A stretch of DNA of 64,000 nucleotides, taken from positions 248,001 through 312,000 of the forward strand of contig CAJUJH010000002.1 in NCBI GenBank assembly GCA_910586855.1, given 5' to 3'. The notes beneath the pieces are model-generated. The model was given only the letters and a program-made list of their open reading frames with translations, did no database searches and was not told the DNA's origin. Positions 8,676 through 18,863 of this stretch are shown here, in pieces. Position numbers and translations under genes: made by a program. Position 1 is the first letter of the stretch; each line of letters opens with the position of its first letter. Source of the stretch: Candidatus Gastranaerophilales bacterium. GTDB taxonomy: Bacteria > Cyanobacteriota > Vampirovibrionia > Gastranaerophilales > Gastranaerophilaceae.

Positions 8676-8805
8676 GGAATATTTTCTATGCATTTTTTAT
8701 TGTAATTATTCTGTAAAATTTTCCATCTTTAATTGATACAAAACCAACACAATGCTCGGAAGCAGTGTTCCAATACTCAAGCTTCAGAGCTAAAGTGTTT
8801 GTGCT

Positions 8806-10886
8806 ATGAAGGATGAAAATAAATATATAAATATAAGCAAAGCTTCTAGTTCCTCACTCGTTGAAAGAGTTGGTGCAAGCACCACTCTTAACTCGTTCGT
8901 CCCTATTAAAGACGTTGCAGAAGCCAAAGGTTTAAAAAGCACTCGTTCATTGAGATTGGAAATCAACAAACCCGAAAGTAAATATATTTCACGTGAAATC
9001 AAAGTTAATGGCGGAACATCCTATGAAATATTGTTTTCAAGTTTAGAGCCTGAATTACAGGATAAACTTAGAAAATGCGAAACAAAATCAACGGCACTTG
9101 TTCCGCTAAATTATCAACCGCCCATCATAACAGATAAGGCGAGATTAACTGCAAACCATAGAATAAATATTGTTAAATCTGCTCTTAAATACAGAAAGAA
9201 ATACAAAACTCAAAAAGAAGCAGATTTTGAATTTTTAGATTTATACAATACAGGATTATACCTCCCAAAAGCTTATGAATTCCTTGGATCAATTTCAATA
9301 GGAACCCTAAGAAGATATATTCAATCCTACAAAAAATCAGAAAACATAGAAAGTTTAATTCCCCAATACAAAATATCAAAACAAGGCGAATACAACGGAA
9401 TATTGGATAGTGAGATGAAAAAGATTCTTCTTACTCTATTACTTCATCAAAACCAATTTAATTTTAATAAAGCAATAAAACTTACTAAAGAAATATTAAT
9501 TAGAAAAGGATACAAAAGAGAAGAGCTTCCCTGTGATTTAACATTTAAACGTTACGCTGAACACTTAAAAAGAATAATTATGCAGAATGGACTCTAAAGC
9601 GTGAAGGTATAAAAGCATATCACGATAAGGTTGAACCATATATTGAAAGAGATATCTCTAAAATTGAGGTTGGCGATGTAATTATTGCTGATGGTCACGT
9701 TCTTAACTTCCAAGTAATAAATCCATTTACTGGTAAACCAACAAGAGCAACGCTTGTTGGTTTTTTAGATTGGAAATCAACAGCCCTTGTCGGTTATGAA
9801 ATTATGATGACAGAAAATACTCAATGCATCGCCTCGGCTTTAAGGAATGCAATTTTAAATCTCGGTTTAATTCCAAAAGTCGTATATCAAGATAATGGGA
9901 AAGCTTTTAAATCAAAATACTTCCAACATTTGGATTTTGAAGAAGATGGTTTTAACGGAGTGTATGCTAATTTAGGTATCCACTCCGTTTTTGTAAAACC
10001 CTACAATGCAAGGGCAAAAGTCATTGAGAGATTCTTCTTAGAATTTCAGGAAGAGTTTGAAAAACTAATGCCAAGCTACATCGGGACTTCAATTGAAAAC
10101 CGCCCGGCTTGGATGAACAGAAATGAAAAACTCCATCTTCAAATTCATCAAAAACAAACAGACGGAAAAATTCCAACAGTACAAGAAGTAATTAAATATA
10201 TTGATTGTTGGCTTGAATATCATAATTCAAAACCCTGTCCTAACGACCGTTCAAAAAGTATTCAAGAGGTATTAAATTCTGTTCAAAGACAGGATATTAA
10301 TAAATCTGCTCTTGATTATTTAATGATGAAAACAGAAGGCAGGACTATTAATAAACATGGAATTACCTTCCTAAATATGCATTACAGAAGTGAAGCCATA
10401 CTTGGACTTAGGGATAAAATATACATCCGCTACAGTTTATTCGATCTTTCAAAAGTCTATGTTTATTCGGCTAAAGGTGAATTCTTATGTGTTGCAAATC
10501 GAGTACAAAAAGTCCATCCTATGGCAAGAATTTTAGGAACTGTTAAGGATATGGAAGAATACAATCAGCAATACAAAAAGCAACAACAAATTAAGAATAG
10601 ACTCATTAAAAAAGTCAAGGAATTCTACCAAACAGAAGATATTCCGCTTCTTGAAATCGAGCCGGAAATAATTGATGAAATTGCTCCAATTCTTGAGGAA
10701 GAACCAAAACCTAAAAAAGAACGTAAGCAAACACCTCGTGAACAGCAAATGAACAAACCATTCTTTAACTCCGATTATGAAAAATATGAATGGCTCATAA
10801 AACACGGCTGTACAAACTCTGAGGATAGGGTTTGGATTTTAAATTATCAAAAATCAGATGAATACTTAAACCTTTATGGAGATTAA
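8806..10886 (+). pseudogene. MuA-type DDE transposase, interrupted by a frameshift
   Basis: Two frames together would make about 693 residues, the usual size for MuA/TnsB transposases. The first (8806-9597) has a MuA-like winged DNA-binding domain (about residues 30-90, including VNGGTSYEILFSSLEPELQD). The second frame is open from before 9570 and runs to 10886. It holds the DDE core: D in VIIADGHVLNF, D in VVYQDNGKAFKS and E in VIERFFLEFQEEF, followed by a C-terminal basic tail. Around 9566-9572 the downstream frame (KKNNYAEWTLKREG) continues the upstream one if one A is added to the run AAAAA or if ribosomes slip by -1. So this is a recent pseudogene, a sequencing error or programmed frameshifting. 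The next gene starts 3 bp after the stop. Confidence 0.85.
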
Positions 10887-10889
10887 TAT

Positions 10890-11621
10890 ATGAAAAAGAC
10901 ATTTATTAAAACAAAGAACGTTAAACGATTTATTACATTGATGGATGAGCTTCAAAAACTCCCTCCCAACATTCCAAAATTAGCCCTTGTTTATGGAGAC
11001 CATGGGCTTGGAAAAACCCATTCTATTATATGGTGGGCAACGAGAAATGATGCTATATATGTCAGGGCGAATAATGAAATAACTCAAAACGGATTATTAA
11101 AAGCAATTCTTGAAGAATTAGGGGAACGACCTTTTTACCTTATGCAGGAAAACTACAATCTGGTTCTTAAACACTTAAGAAAAGAATCCAAAATTGTAAT
11201 TATTGATGAATCCGACTATTTAATTGGCGGTAAAAATTCAATAGAAGTATTAAGAGATATTCAAGATAATACAGGAGTTCCGATTGTTTTGGTTGGAATG
11301 GGTTCTGCTGATAAAAAACTTGCAAGATATCCTCATCTAAAGGATAGAGTCTACAAGGAGCTTAGATTTAAACAATTTAATCAAGATGATATTTCAGACA
11401 TTTTAAGCCAATTAACAGATTTAAGTTTTACGGAAGATGCAATTATTTATCTTGCAACACGCACAAACCAATTCAGACAGCTTGTAAAACTTATAAACAA
11501 AATTGAAAAATTATCTAAAACTAATCAAATCGAGGAATTAGACGAATACACATTGAAAGGACTTTTAAATGAAAGAACGAATATTAAAGCTTTGTCGAAG
11601 ATTGAAAAGTTGTACGCTTGA
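10890..11621 (+). CDS. MuB/TnsC-like AAA+ ATPase of the transposon
   Basis: The 243-residue ATPase has Walker A GDHGLGKT (36-43), Walker B KIVIIDESD (101-109) and a sensor-like segment IVLVGMGS. In MuB, TnsC and IstB-type proteins this module binds target DNA and activates the partner transposase. It follows the MuA-type gene by 3 bp in the same operon, which supports that role. At 243 residues it is shorter than MuB (about 310) and closer to the compact ATPases of Mu-like elements that lack phage structural genes. No sign of damage is visible. Confidence 0.85.
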   Translation: MKKTFIKTKNVKRFITLMDELQKLPPNIPKLALVYGDHGLGKTHSIIWWATRNDAIYVRANNEITQNGLLKAILEELGERPFYLMQENYNLVLKHLRKESKIVIIDESDYLIGGKNSIEVLRDIQDNTGVPIVLVGMGSADKKLARYPHLKDRVYKELRFKQFNQDDISDILSQLTDLSFTEDAIIYLATRTNQFRQLVKLINKIEKLSKTNQIEELDEYTLKGLLNERTNIKALSKIEKLYA

Positions 11622-12261
11622 CGACCTGATACAGCTTACGGAAACTGATAAGGAAACTATAAGTTTAAATATTCTTTATTTAGGGCAAGAAGGCTTAATT
11701 CAAACAAAAAATGAATTAATAATAATTAATCATACAAAAATGCCAAAAGATGATATTGCAAATAAAAATTTGAATTTGATGTTTCAATATCGTACCCCTG
11801 AAGAAGCAGATATAATATTAAAGAGCTTTTGTCTTGGAATTCCTCCTCAAAAATTATGTCACCTAATTAATGTAAAAGAAAAATGCACCTGCGATTATTA
11901 TTGTATTTTTAGAAAATTAATTTACGAACGACAATTTAAAGGATTATTAAATTTATTTTTTGAAAAGCCCCAAATTGGCAGATATAGAAAATTTTATGAA
12001 AAATATGCATATTTTTATATTTACAATAATCAAGTTTATGTGAGCGATAAACTTTTAAAACATACTAAGGTTGAGAAAAATTTTAACAAAACTGCAATAC
12101 GGGAATTTAAGAAAGTATACTCTTATCTTACAAGGGTTGAAAGCCATAATATAAATGAAAATTATATGTACTTTAGATTGGCTGAGTGTATCTGGAGAAG
12201 AAATAAGTCTTTTGAGGAATTGTTCAATGATTTAAAATTTAATTTGCTTAACACATTTTAA
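11569..12261 (+). CDS. Third protein of the transposition operon, function unknown
   Basis: A 230-residue protein that overlaps the ATPase gene by 53 bp in another frame, so the two are probably translationally coupled; AAAGGA lies 7 nt before the ATG. The N-terminal 50 residues look like a winged helix-turn-helix (SCTLDDLIQLTETDKETISL, then LGQEGLIQTKNELIIIN). A Cys cluster CTCDYYC follows at about 105-111, then a basic, aromatic C-terminal half ending RLAECIWRRNKSFEELFNDL. I do not recognise the family. The position is that of TniQ/TnsD-like target selectors in Tn7-like elements, so a targeting or regulatory role is a reasonable guess, but no TniQ motif is evident. Confidence 0.7.
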   Translation: MKERILKLCRRLKSCTLDDLIQLTETDKETISLNILYLGQEGLIQTKNELIIINHTKMPKDDIANKNLNLMFQYRTPEEADIILKSFCLGIPPQKLCHLINVKEKCTCDYYCIFRKLIYERQFKGLLNLFFEKPQIGRYRKFYEKYAYFYIYNNQVYVSDKLLKHTKVEKNFNKTAIREFKKVYSYLTRVESHNINENYMYFRLAECIWRRNKSFEELFNDLKFNLLNTF

Positions 12262-12263
12262 TA

Positions 12264-12393
12264 AATTTGTTGACAATTTTTTTAAAATCTTAAATCTCTT
12301 TATTTACAATAAAAGAGATTTTTTAATTTATTTTTTCAAATTTTATGCAAAAGATGAATACTGAATTTGCACTTATTTTTTTGTCAACAAATT
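12264..12393. repeat. 13-bp perfect inverted repeat around the transposition-operon terminator
   Basis: AATTTGTTGACAA at 12264-12276 is exactly complementary to TTGTCAACAAATT at 12381-12393. The pair begins just after the last transposition gene and encloses a terminator. It contains TGTTGACA/TGTCAACA, reminiscent of TGT...ACA element ends, and may be an operator or a relic end. Between 12394 and 12562 I see only AT-rich sequence. Confidence 0.5.
12292..12330 (+). terminator. Rho-independent terminator of the transposition operon
   Basis: A 10-bp stem, AAATCTCTTT (12292-12301) with AAAGAGATTT (12312-12321), is followed by further T residues. It lies 31 bp after the stop of the third transposon gene. 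Confidence 0.75.
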
Positions 12394-12562
12394 GACAGGA
12401 TTGAATTTCAAACCCTTTTAATAGTCATAATTTTGAATATAATTGAATTACAAGCAAAGGGTGTTTTGATGCAGTAAACAAGATAGCCTATTTGGGCTGA
12501 TTTGTGCTGTACAAAATTCTTAAAGCCAGTTGAAAATTTTAGATAAAGAAAAGGAGTTTATT

Positions 12563-13168
12563 ATGACTATAACAAGAGAAGAATTAGATTCAATTTTTAA
12601 GGAATGCAATAAATTCTTTAATATGATTAAAGAAATGGATAACCGTAAGTTGAAAGCGATAGATAATATTGAAAAACTTCAAGAAGAAACTCGGAAACTA
12701 AAAGAACAACGTCCTGCCTTGCTTGCGGATGGAAAAAGTGTTGGAAAGATTAATAAACGACTGAAGAAAATAGAAGAAGAAATTTAATTAAATCAAGATT
12801 TAATTAAAGGGATTACAGAGAAAAAGAAAAATTTAGAAATTTCTATTCATAACGCAAGAAATAAAAAGCAAGATGCTTTTCAAAATTATGTTAAAGGCAT
12901 TAAATACAAAGTAACAAAGGAGTATATGGAAATAGCCCCAAAATTTGCCGAACTTGTCAGGGATTATATTCTTCTTGAATTTATGTATTATGGCTCTGAT
13001 CGAATCTATGTTTCAAATATTCCATATAATGATATAAAAAGAATTCCGAGTTTAACCAGTGAAAATCCTTTATTTGAACATAAAATCTATGATTTATATA
13101 TAAATTATGATGACATTGTGAAAGAAAAATACAATATCCCGGATTACGAAGTTCATAGGATCAGATAA
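12563..13168 (+). pseudogene. Coiled-coil protein interrupted by an in-frame TAA
   Basis: An ATG at 12563 with AAGGAG 6 nt upstream opens a 74-residue charged coiled coil (RKLKAIDNIEKLQEETRKLK and so on) that stops at TAA 12785-12787. The same frame stays open through 12788-13168, continuing the coiled coil (LNQDLIKGITEKKKNLEISI) and then a globular C-terminus ending YNIPDYEVHRIR. Without the stop the protein would have about 201 residues. An internal ATG at 12926 could restart translation, but its AAGGAG is only 3 nt away. I do not recognise the family. It lies between the transposition operon and the defence cargo, so it may be decayed cargo. Confidence 0.6.
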
Positions 13169-13336
13169 ATGTTTTACAACTGTCAAAATACACCGATTCA
13201 AAAGCTTATTTTGGACGGGTATATTTTCTTTTATTAAATGCAAATAAAATTCAATACAAAGCCTTTTGAACACTTTTTGAACAGGATTTGGATAATCTTT
13301 AAGGTGTAATGAATTACATTTTTACAAATAAGCTAA

Positions 13337-14410
13337 TTAATTGCCAGTTAATGCTAATTCTTTATCTGGAATTAAAATACCAAGTTTAGGGTCGTCTTGT
13401 TTAATAAATCTAACCTTTGTCATAACTTCCTCTTCGCCAATTATTAAATCAATATTACTCTGCATTCGTGCCAGTGCTTCTTCATTGTGATAATAAATTT
13501 TTATAACGGATTTTTCCTTTGCAAGAAGAATATGTTTTAAAATACTATGGTCAGTTTTATCAAGAGAATGTCCTATTATATGGAATGTCGGAACATATAT
13601 TTTCTTGGGATATTTTAGTTCATTTAACAGTTCTTGATACGGTTCTATTGTTCCATATTTATGTCTTTGATGATGTTTTTTGAATATATTAAATTCGACA
13701 GGAATTTGTTCGTTATCAAAGCTATGAGTCCCTAAAACCATATTGCATTCATCCTCATTATTTATTTTTCCATGTACATAAACTGCTTTGGTTTTTATTC
13801 CACAAGAACAATAATTGAAGTTTATTTTATAAAGCTGTTCACAGGTATCTGTATAATTAAAATTCAACAGGCTTACACAATCGCTATTTACACGCAAGTT
13901 GAATTTAGGTATCTTTTTTATTTTTTGTTTTTCTTCTTCAAGTAAATATTTTTCAAACTCTTTTACAAAATCTCGAAGTTGGTTATATAAAAACTCAATA
14001 AAATCTTTAATTTTTATACAATAGCAATCTTTAGTGGAGTAAAAAGTACTAGGTGTCCTAAAATACTTTTGAACTTCATCAAAATTTAATTCCATATGAT
14101 CTTTTGAAATCCAAAAAGTTATATCTTTATACCCTCCATGTGAAACACTGTTTTTAAAATAGGGTAGCTCGCTCAACTTTAAGATTACATTATAAATTTC
14201 ATTTTCAAGGTCAATCCATTTATCACCGGCTAGTGTTTTATTTAGAAAATGTTTAACCCAAACATTGTTATATAAAAAATTATTACTATTGTCTGCACCT
14301 ATACTTTTAATACTACTATATTTTTCTTGGCAATATTTCAAAAAATCATTATATTTGGTATCTAATTTGTGTGCTAAATCAAATCCGTTTCCTAAAACCA
14401 AAATATCCAT
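13337..14410 (-). CDS. abiH: AbiH-family abortive infection protein
   Basis: The 357-residue protein starts ILVLGNGFDLAHKLDTKYND (residues 3-22), the hallmark of AbiH proteins, whose founding member from Lactococcus aborts phage infection. The nucleotide-binding-like GNGFD loop and a later GHSLDKTD segment are visible; the biochemical activity of the family is not established. The gene begins 4 bp after hsdR stops, so it is the last gene of the restriction-modification operon. The arrangement suggests co-regulated, layered phage defence, with AbiH perhaps acting when restriction fails. Length is in the family range. Confidence 0.88.
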   Translation of the reverse strand: MDILVLGNGFDLAHKLDTKYNDFLKYCQEKYSSIKSIGADNSNNFLYNNVWVKHFLNKTLAGDKWIDLENEIYNVILKLSELPYFKNSVSHGGYKDITFWISKDHMELNFDEVQKYFRTPSTFYSTKDCYCIKIKDFIEFLYNQLRDFVKEFEKYLLEEEKQKIKKIPKFNLRVNSDCVSLLNFNYTDTCEQLYKINFNYCSCGIKTKAVYVHGKINNEDECNMVLGTHSFDNEQIPVEFNIFKKHHQRHKYGTIEPYQELLNELKYPKKIYVPTFHIIGHSLDKTDHSILKHILLAKEKSVIKIYYHNEEALARMQSNIDLIIGEEEVMTKVRFIKQDDPKLGILIPDKELALTGN

Positions 14411-14414
14411 AAAA

Positions 14415-17400
14415 CTACTCCTGATATTCTTTAAAGTTTTCCACCTGTTCCATAACTTTATTAAATACTTCAGGACTATATTGTGGAGGATATCCGTTTT
14501 TAACTAAACAGATCTTTATATCAAGTTTCAGTTGGTCTCTAACATTTTGATTATTAAGCCAATCGGCGAAAGATGATTTAGTATCAATTATTTCTTTAAC
14601 TTTTTTGGCTAGCACTTTGCATTTATCATTAATGGTTATACCATTGGTTTCTTTATCTGTTCCATATTCAAAATTATATTGATTCCGTAAAGCAATCAAA
14701 ATATCATAGAATGCTTTTTCTTCAAAAGTTAAACCAATTTTACGAAAACTTTCTCTATTTTCATTCATCTGTTGCAAAATATTTAAAGCTTGTTCTGTTG
14801 CATTCTTGATAATATCTTCCGAAGCTTGCTCTTGTGCTTCCCCAGCTTCTTCAGCATCAAGGTGTTTTCGCCTTTCATTATATTCTGCAATTGTTTTTTC
14901 TAGCATTTCTTGGAAAGTCTTTGATGCAAATTGATTTACTTTTCCATATTCTTTAATCTGCTTGCGCAACATCTTCACAAGAAGTTCCAGTTTGGTTGCC
15001 GGCATTTTAATATCTGATAATTTTTCAAAGTATTCAGGTGAGAAAAGATCTTCTTCTTCGCCACTTTCAAGAACACTTTCCACCTGATTATATTTTAAAG
15101 CTTCTTCAACCATCTTGGAAACAGTGCAATTCATAGTATCAGTGTCAACCTCTGTTGTTCCGCTCATTTTGCGGACAAATCCCGCAATTGCCATAAAACA
15201 TTGTGCAAGAGAGGACTCTTCTTCATTAAGATTTCCTGATGGTTGACAAATATCGTAAGCGGATCTCATTCTTTTTACTGTTTTTAAGAAATAAGTTTTA
15301 AATGAAACACTTTTAGGACATTTACTTCCTTCAATTTTTAATTCTTGAGTTGAAATAAATACAAACTCTGCAGCTTTTGCAAGTAATTTGTATCGTTCTA
15401 TAGGATCACAATCAATATTCAAAAAAGGTGTCAAATCATAATTAACAAATAAATTTTTAAGTATTTCAAGTTCTTCTCTAAATACATTTGTTGCTTGCTC
15501 AACATCATCTACGGTTGGTGCAACAGAGGTATTTCCACCATAAATTTTCATTGCTTCTCGCATATTATCACGAATACCAATGTAGTCGATAATCATTCCA
15601 TATTCTTTGCCTGGATATTTTCGGTTGACTCTGCTTATTGTTTGGATCAATAAATGCTTCTTTAAAGGCTTATCATTATACAAATATGTAAGCGAGGGTA
15701 CATCAAAACCTGTAATCCACATATCTACGACAATGGCTATATGGAAATTTGATTTTTCTTGTTTAAAAGCTGCATCCAATTCTTCTGAACGTTTGTCATT
15801 ACGAACTCCACCAAGATAGTTATACATATCCGCTTTATCATCTTTGCCAACACTTGCAACCATTGCTATAAATGGCATTGGTTTTAATTCTTTAAGTTCT
15901 TCTTCTGTTGTGCAAACATTATCAGGAGATTTCTTTTCTTCAAACCATTCAGGGTATTTTTCTTTGAATTTTAACAACAAATTATATGCAATTTCTCTTT
16001 TTGAACATACAATCATTGCTTTTTGTATTCTGTTTGGATCTGCCTCACAAGCTGATACATAGTGGTCGTGAATATCTTTTGCAAGACGTTCTAAGCGCAA
16101 GGATTCGCCTAAGATTACCTCCATTGAACTCATTGCATTTTTACTTGCTTCAATATCTTCTTCGGTTGCACCATCATCGGCACATTTTTTGTAATAGTTT
16201 TCAATCTCTTTTACTTTTTGTTCATCAAGCAATACTTTTGCTATACGAGGATGATATTTTATTGAAACGGTTAAGCCATCAGCAACAGCCTGATCCATCG
16301 TATAACGGTCGATTTCATCACCAAAAGTTTGATAGGTTTCAGCAATAGGAGTTCCCGTAAAACCTACAAAGGTAGCTTTAGGAAATGCTTCTTTTAATAC
16401 TTTGGCATAAGGTTTTGACACCATTGCCTTCATATTTTCATCAGCGTCTTTACTAAATTGTATCTTTTTAGAATGTTCAAGTTGAGTTCTATGCGCTTCA
16501 TCTGAAAAACAGATAATATTTTGACGATCATTAATAAGCCCGATTTTATCTTCTTGTCTGTCACAGAACTTTTGAATAGTGCAAATATAAAAACCGCCGC
16601 TTTGTCTTGCTGCGAGTTCTTGTCTTAAATGAGTTCTGTTTTTTACAATAGACACTTCGCCCAGATTTAAAAATTCCTTACTTTTTGTAAAAAGTTTTGC
16701 ACCTTGCTTTTGAAGTTCTTCTCTATCGACAATCAAAATAATTGTAGGAGATCCGATTTCAGGTATATCCGTATAACGCAGAGCAAGTTGACGAGCAAGA
16801 AAAGCCATTGTATAGGTCTTGCCGCATCCGGTTGCACCAAAGTATGTGCCACCTTTGCCACTTTTAGAAACAATAGAATTAACGATACTTTGCTTTAAAA
16901 GTTTTGCCGCAAAAAACTGAGGATAACGACAAACAATTTCTTTTTCATCTTTATCATAAATACTGTCTTGAAAATAAATATAGTCTCTAAAAATTTCTAA
17001 AAATCTATCCGGATTATATACCCCCTTAATCATTGTTTCAGTTTCTTCATATGGAAGTACGGATACGGCATCCCCATCATTAACGCGCCTCCAAGCATAA
17101 AAATGTTCATAAGGAGTTCTGACGGTTCCTAGCCTTGTTTTAACTCCGTCTGATATACAAGCTAAAGGACAATAGTGCAATAAATGCGGAATATCTCTCC
17201 AATAACGTTCAGTTATTTGTTTCCAAGCATCAAAGATAGTTGCATTTGCGTCTGACGGATTTTTTAATTCGACTACACATAAAGGTATTCCATTAACAAA
17301 TAAAATCACATCCGGTCTACGTTCTTTTTTCAACCCGTTATTTGTATATTCTATTTCAAACTGATTAACAATACGAAAAATATTTTTAACTTTATTGGGT

Positions 17401-17747
17401 TCATCAAAAGCGATAAGTGGAATCATTCTCGCTAGTCCATCTTGAGGTATAAATTGAATGCCATCGACTAACCAGCCATAAACCTTATGCAAAGTTGCAA
17501 AATCGCTTTCGCTACCCACAAGACGAACAGTATCAAAAATTTGAGTTACTTCATCATCTGTTAAATCAGGGTTTGTATCAGTTATAAATTTCTTAAAATC
17601 ATCTTCAATTAAAACATCTCTTTTGGTAACACGATTTATATTATTACCCAAAGAATAGTTCCATCCTTCAGCTTCTAAAAATTTAACAAAGGCACATTCA
17701 TATTCTGATTCACAGTAACGACCGTAATATTCTTTCAATTTAGCCAT
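14415..17747 (-). CDS. hsdR: Type I restriction endonuclease subunit R
   Basis: A 1,110-residue motor-nuclease. The N-terminal PD-(D/E)xK nuclease is visible as RPDVILF (D146) and VVELKNP (E160-x-K162). The helicase/translocase core begins with Walker A GATGCGKT (304-311) and DEAH at 416-419 (CFSDEAHRTQ), and later motif III FVGFTGTP. A helical C-terminal region for assembly follows. With HsdM and HsdS it forms the complex that cleaves foreign DNA at a distance from unmethylated sites. It begins 3 bp after hsdS and abuts abiH. No lesion is seen. Confidence 0.95.
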   Translation of the reverse strand: MAKLKEYYGRYCESEYECAFVKFLEAEGWNYSLGNNINRVTKRDVLIEDDFKKFITDTNPDLTDDEVTQIFDTVRLVGSESDFATLHKVYGWLVDGIQFIPQDGLARMIPLIAFDEPNKVKNIFRIVNQFEIEYTNNGLKKERRPDVILFVNGIPLCVVELKNPSDANATIFDAWKQITERYWRDIPHLLHYCPLACISDGVKTRLGTVRTPYEHFYAWRRVNDGDAVSVLPYEETETMIKGVYNPDRFLEIFRDYIYFQDSIYDKDEKEIVCRYPQFFAAKLLKQSIVNSIVSKSGKGGTYFGATGCGKTYTMAFLARQLALRYTDIPEIGSPTIILIVDREELQKQGAKLFTKSKEFLNLGEVSIVKNRTHLRQELAARQSGGFYICTIQKFCDRQEDKIGLINDRQNIICFSDEAHRTQLEHSKKIQFSKDADENMKAMVSKPYAKVLKEAFPKATFVGFTGTPIAETYQTFGDEIDRYTMDQAVADGLTVSIKYHPRIAKVLLDEQKVKEIENYYKKCADDGATEEDIEASKNAMSSMEVILGESLRLERLAKDIHDHYVSACEADPNRIQKAMIVCSKREIAYNLLLKFKEKYPEWFEEKKSPDNVCTTEEELKELKPMPFIAMVASVGKDDKADMYNYLGGVRNDKRSEELDAAFKQEKSNFHIAIVVDMWITGFDVPSLTYLYNDKPLKKHLLIQTISRVNRKYPGKEYGMIIDYIGIRDNMREAMKIYGGNTSVAPTVDDVEQATNVFREELEILKNLFVNYDLTPFLNIDCDPIERYKLLAKAAEFVFISTQELKIEGSKCPKSVSFKTYFLKTVKRMRSAYDICQPSGNLNEEESSLAQCFMAIAGFVRKMSGTTEVDTDTMNCTVSKMVEEALKYNQVESVLESGEEEDLFSPEYFEKLSDIKMPATKLELLVKMLRKQIKEYGKVNQFASKTFQEMLEKTIAEYNERRKHLDAEEAGEAQEQASEDIIKNATEQALNILQQMNENRESFRKIGLTFEEKAFYDILIALRNQYNFEYGTDKETNGITINDKCKVLAKKVKEIIDTKSSFADWLNNQNVRDQLKLDIKICLVKNGYPPQYSPEVFNKVMEQVENFKEYQE

Positions 17748-17750
17748 AAA

Positions 17751-18863
17751 TTATGCCTCCTTCCTTGCTTCTTCAATGGAACCTTTAATTAATATCGGAC
17801 ATATGTCTTTTATTTGCGTTTTAAGTTTTTCATTAATCATTTTGCGCCGTTTGTATGCAACATATATATTTACAATAGATTTTTGAATTTTCATCTCAGG
17901 AATTGGTATTTCTATTTCATAAAAACGTTCTAAATCTAGATTTGTTCTTATGCTTGCATCACTCATAAACCATCCTAATCTATCTATTTCTTTACGAGAA
18001 AACCACATCATTACATATTCTGGAAGTATTGATTTATCCTTTATTTCGAAAACTGAATATGCAGGAGATATTATTATAGGATTTTCTTTATCATACAAGG
18101 CTATGCGAATACATTCATCTCGCCCCGTTTGCATTCCGGAAAAAGCGAACTGTCCTTTTTGTACTAATTTATATTTTGTCAAATTGACATTAATTGTATT
18201 TGCTACCGTAGGCATAAACTGCTTTTGTATATTGATACCCTGAACATCAGTTATCGTATTTTTGGTGTTTCGATAATCAACTTCTTCAAGGATATTGCCG
18301 ACACAAATCTTTGAAGATTTATACTTGTATTCATTAATTAGTCCTTCGTAAGAGAGTTTCAAATCATCCAAACCATGTTCATAGCTTTTTTGATTAGCAA
18401 GCATAGAGCTATAAATATCAACATATTTCTGTTGAATTGGAAGTGGTGGTAGATCTATATTAAATTCTGATAAATTTGAGACTCTAAAATAATTGCGTGC
18501 CGAACCAACTGCCTCAAACCAACACTTTCTTGCAAATTCATTACGCTTGATAAACATATTTAGATATTCGGGTAAAATAAGATCTTTACGAGTAATATAA
18601 AAGATTTCATAAAGCGAGGAACAAATAGCTTTATTGAAATCTGTATTTAATGCTATAGAATTAAGCTCCATTCTTGCAGGATTAAAAACAAAATCATTTT
18701 TGTAGAAAACATTATATATTGATGTATCTGCGCCGTCCTGTTTGGGGAGAATAAAACCTTCACGTGAAACACCCCAAGCAGAAAGTTCTTCTTGACCGTT
18801 ATATTTCTCCCGTCTTTGTTCTATAAGATTTCCAAGTTTATATCTAGTCAACGCCATAGCCAA
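17751..18863 (-). CDS. hsdS: Type I restriction-modification specificity subunit S
   Basis: The 370-residue subunit has two target-recognition domains, each followed by a conserved helix: LPPLPIQQKYVDIYSSMLAN at about 137-156 and IPIPEMKIQKSIVNIYVAYK at about 315-334. It chooses the bipartite DNA sequence methylated by HsdM and cut by HsdR. It overlaps hsdM by 20 bp; an in-frame ATG two codons later is an alternative start. No second or partial hsdS copy is nearby, so inversion-type specificity switching is not indicated here. The recognition sequence cannot be predicted by eye. Confidence 0.93.
   Translation of the reverse strand: MAMALTRYKLGNLIEQRREKYNGQEELSAWGVSREGFILPKQDGADTSIYNVFYKNDFVFNPARMELNSIALNTDFNKAICSSLYEIFYITRKDLILPEYLNMFIKRNEFARKCWFEAVGSARNYFRVSNLSEFNIDLPPLPIQQKYVDIYSSMLANQKSYEHGLDDLKLSYEGLINEYKYKSSKICVGNILEEVDYRNTKNTITDVQGINIQKQFMPTVANTINVNLTKYKLVQKGQFAFSGMQTGRDECIRIALYDKENPIIISPAYSVFEIKDKSILPEYVMMWFSRKEIDRLGWFMSDASIRTNLDLERFYEIEIPIPEMKIQKSIVNIYVAYKRRKMINEKLKTQIKDICPILIKGSIEEARKEA

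Noticed and set aside
8281-8680. CRISPR array or mini-array beside the tRNA, as in CRISPR-associated transposons
   Set aside because: The repeats are 148 bp units plus one 70-bp copy, not short repeats with unique spacers, and no cas gene is present.
12264-12393. Right end of a minimal three-gene transposon at the 13-bp inverted repeat
   Set aside because: The sequence does not match the left-end motifs, and the repeat fits an operator or terminator surround equally well.
17751-18863. Phase-variable specificity switching of the type I system
   Set aside because: Only one hsdS is present, with no inverted partial copy or recombinase nearby.
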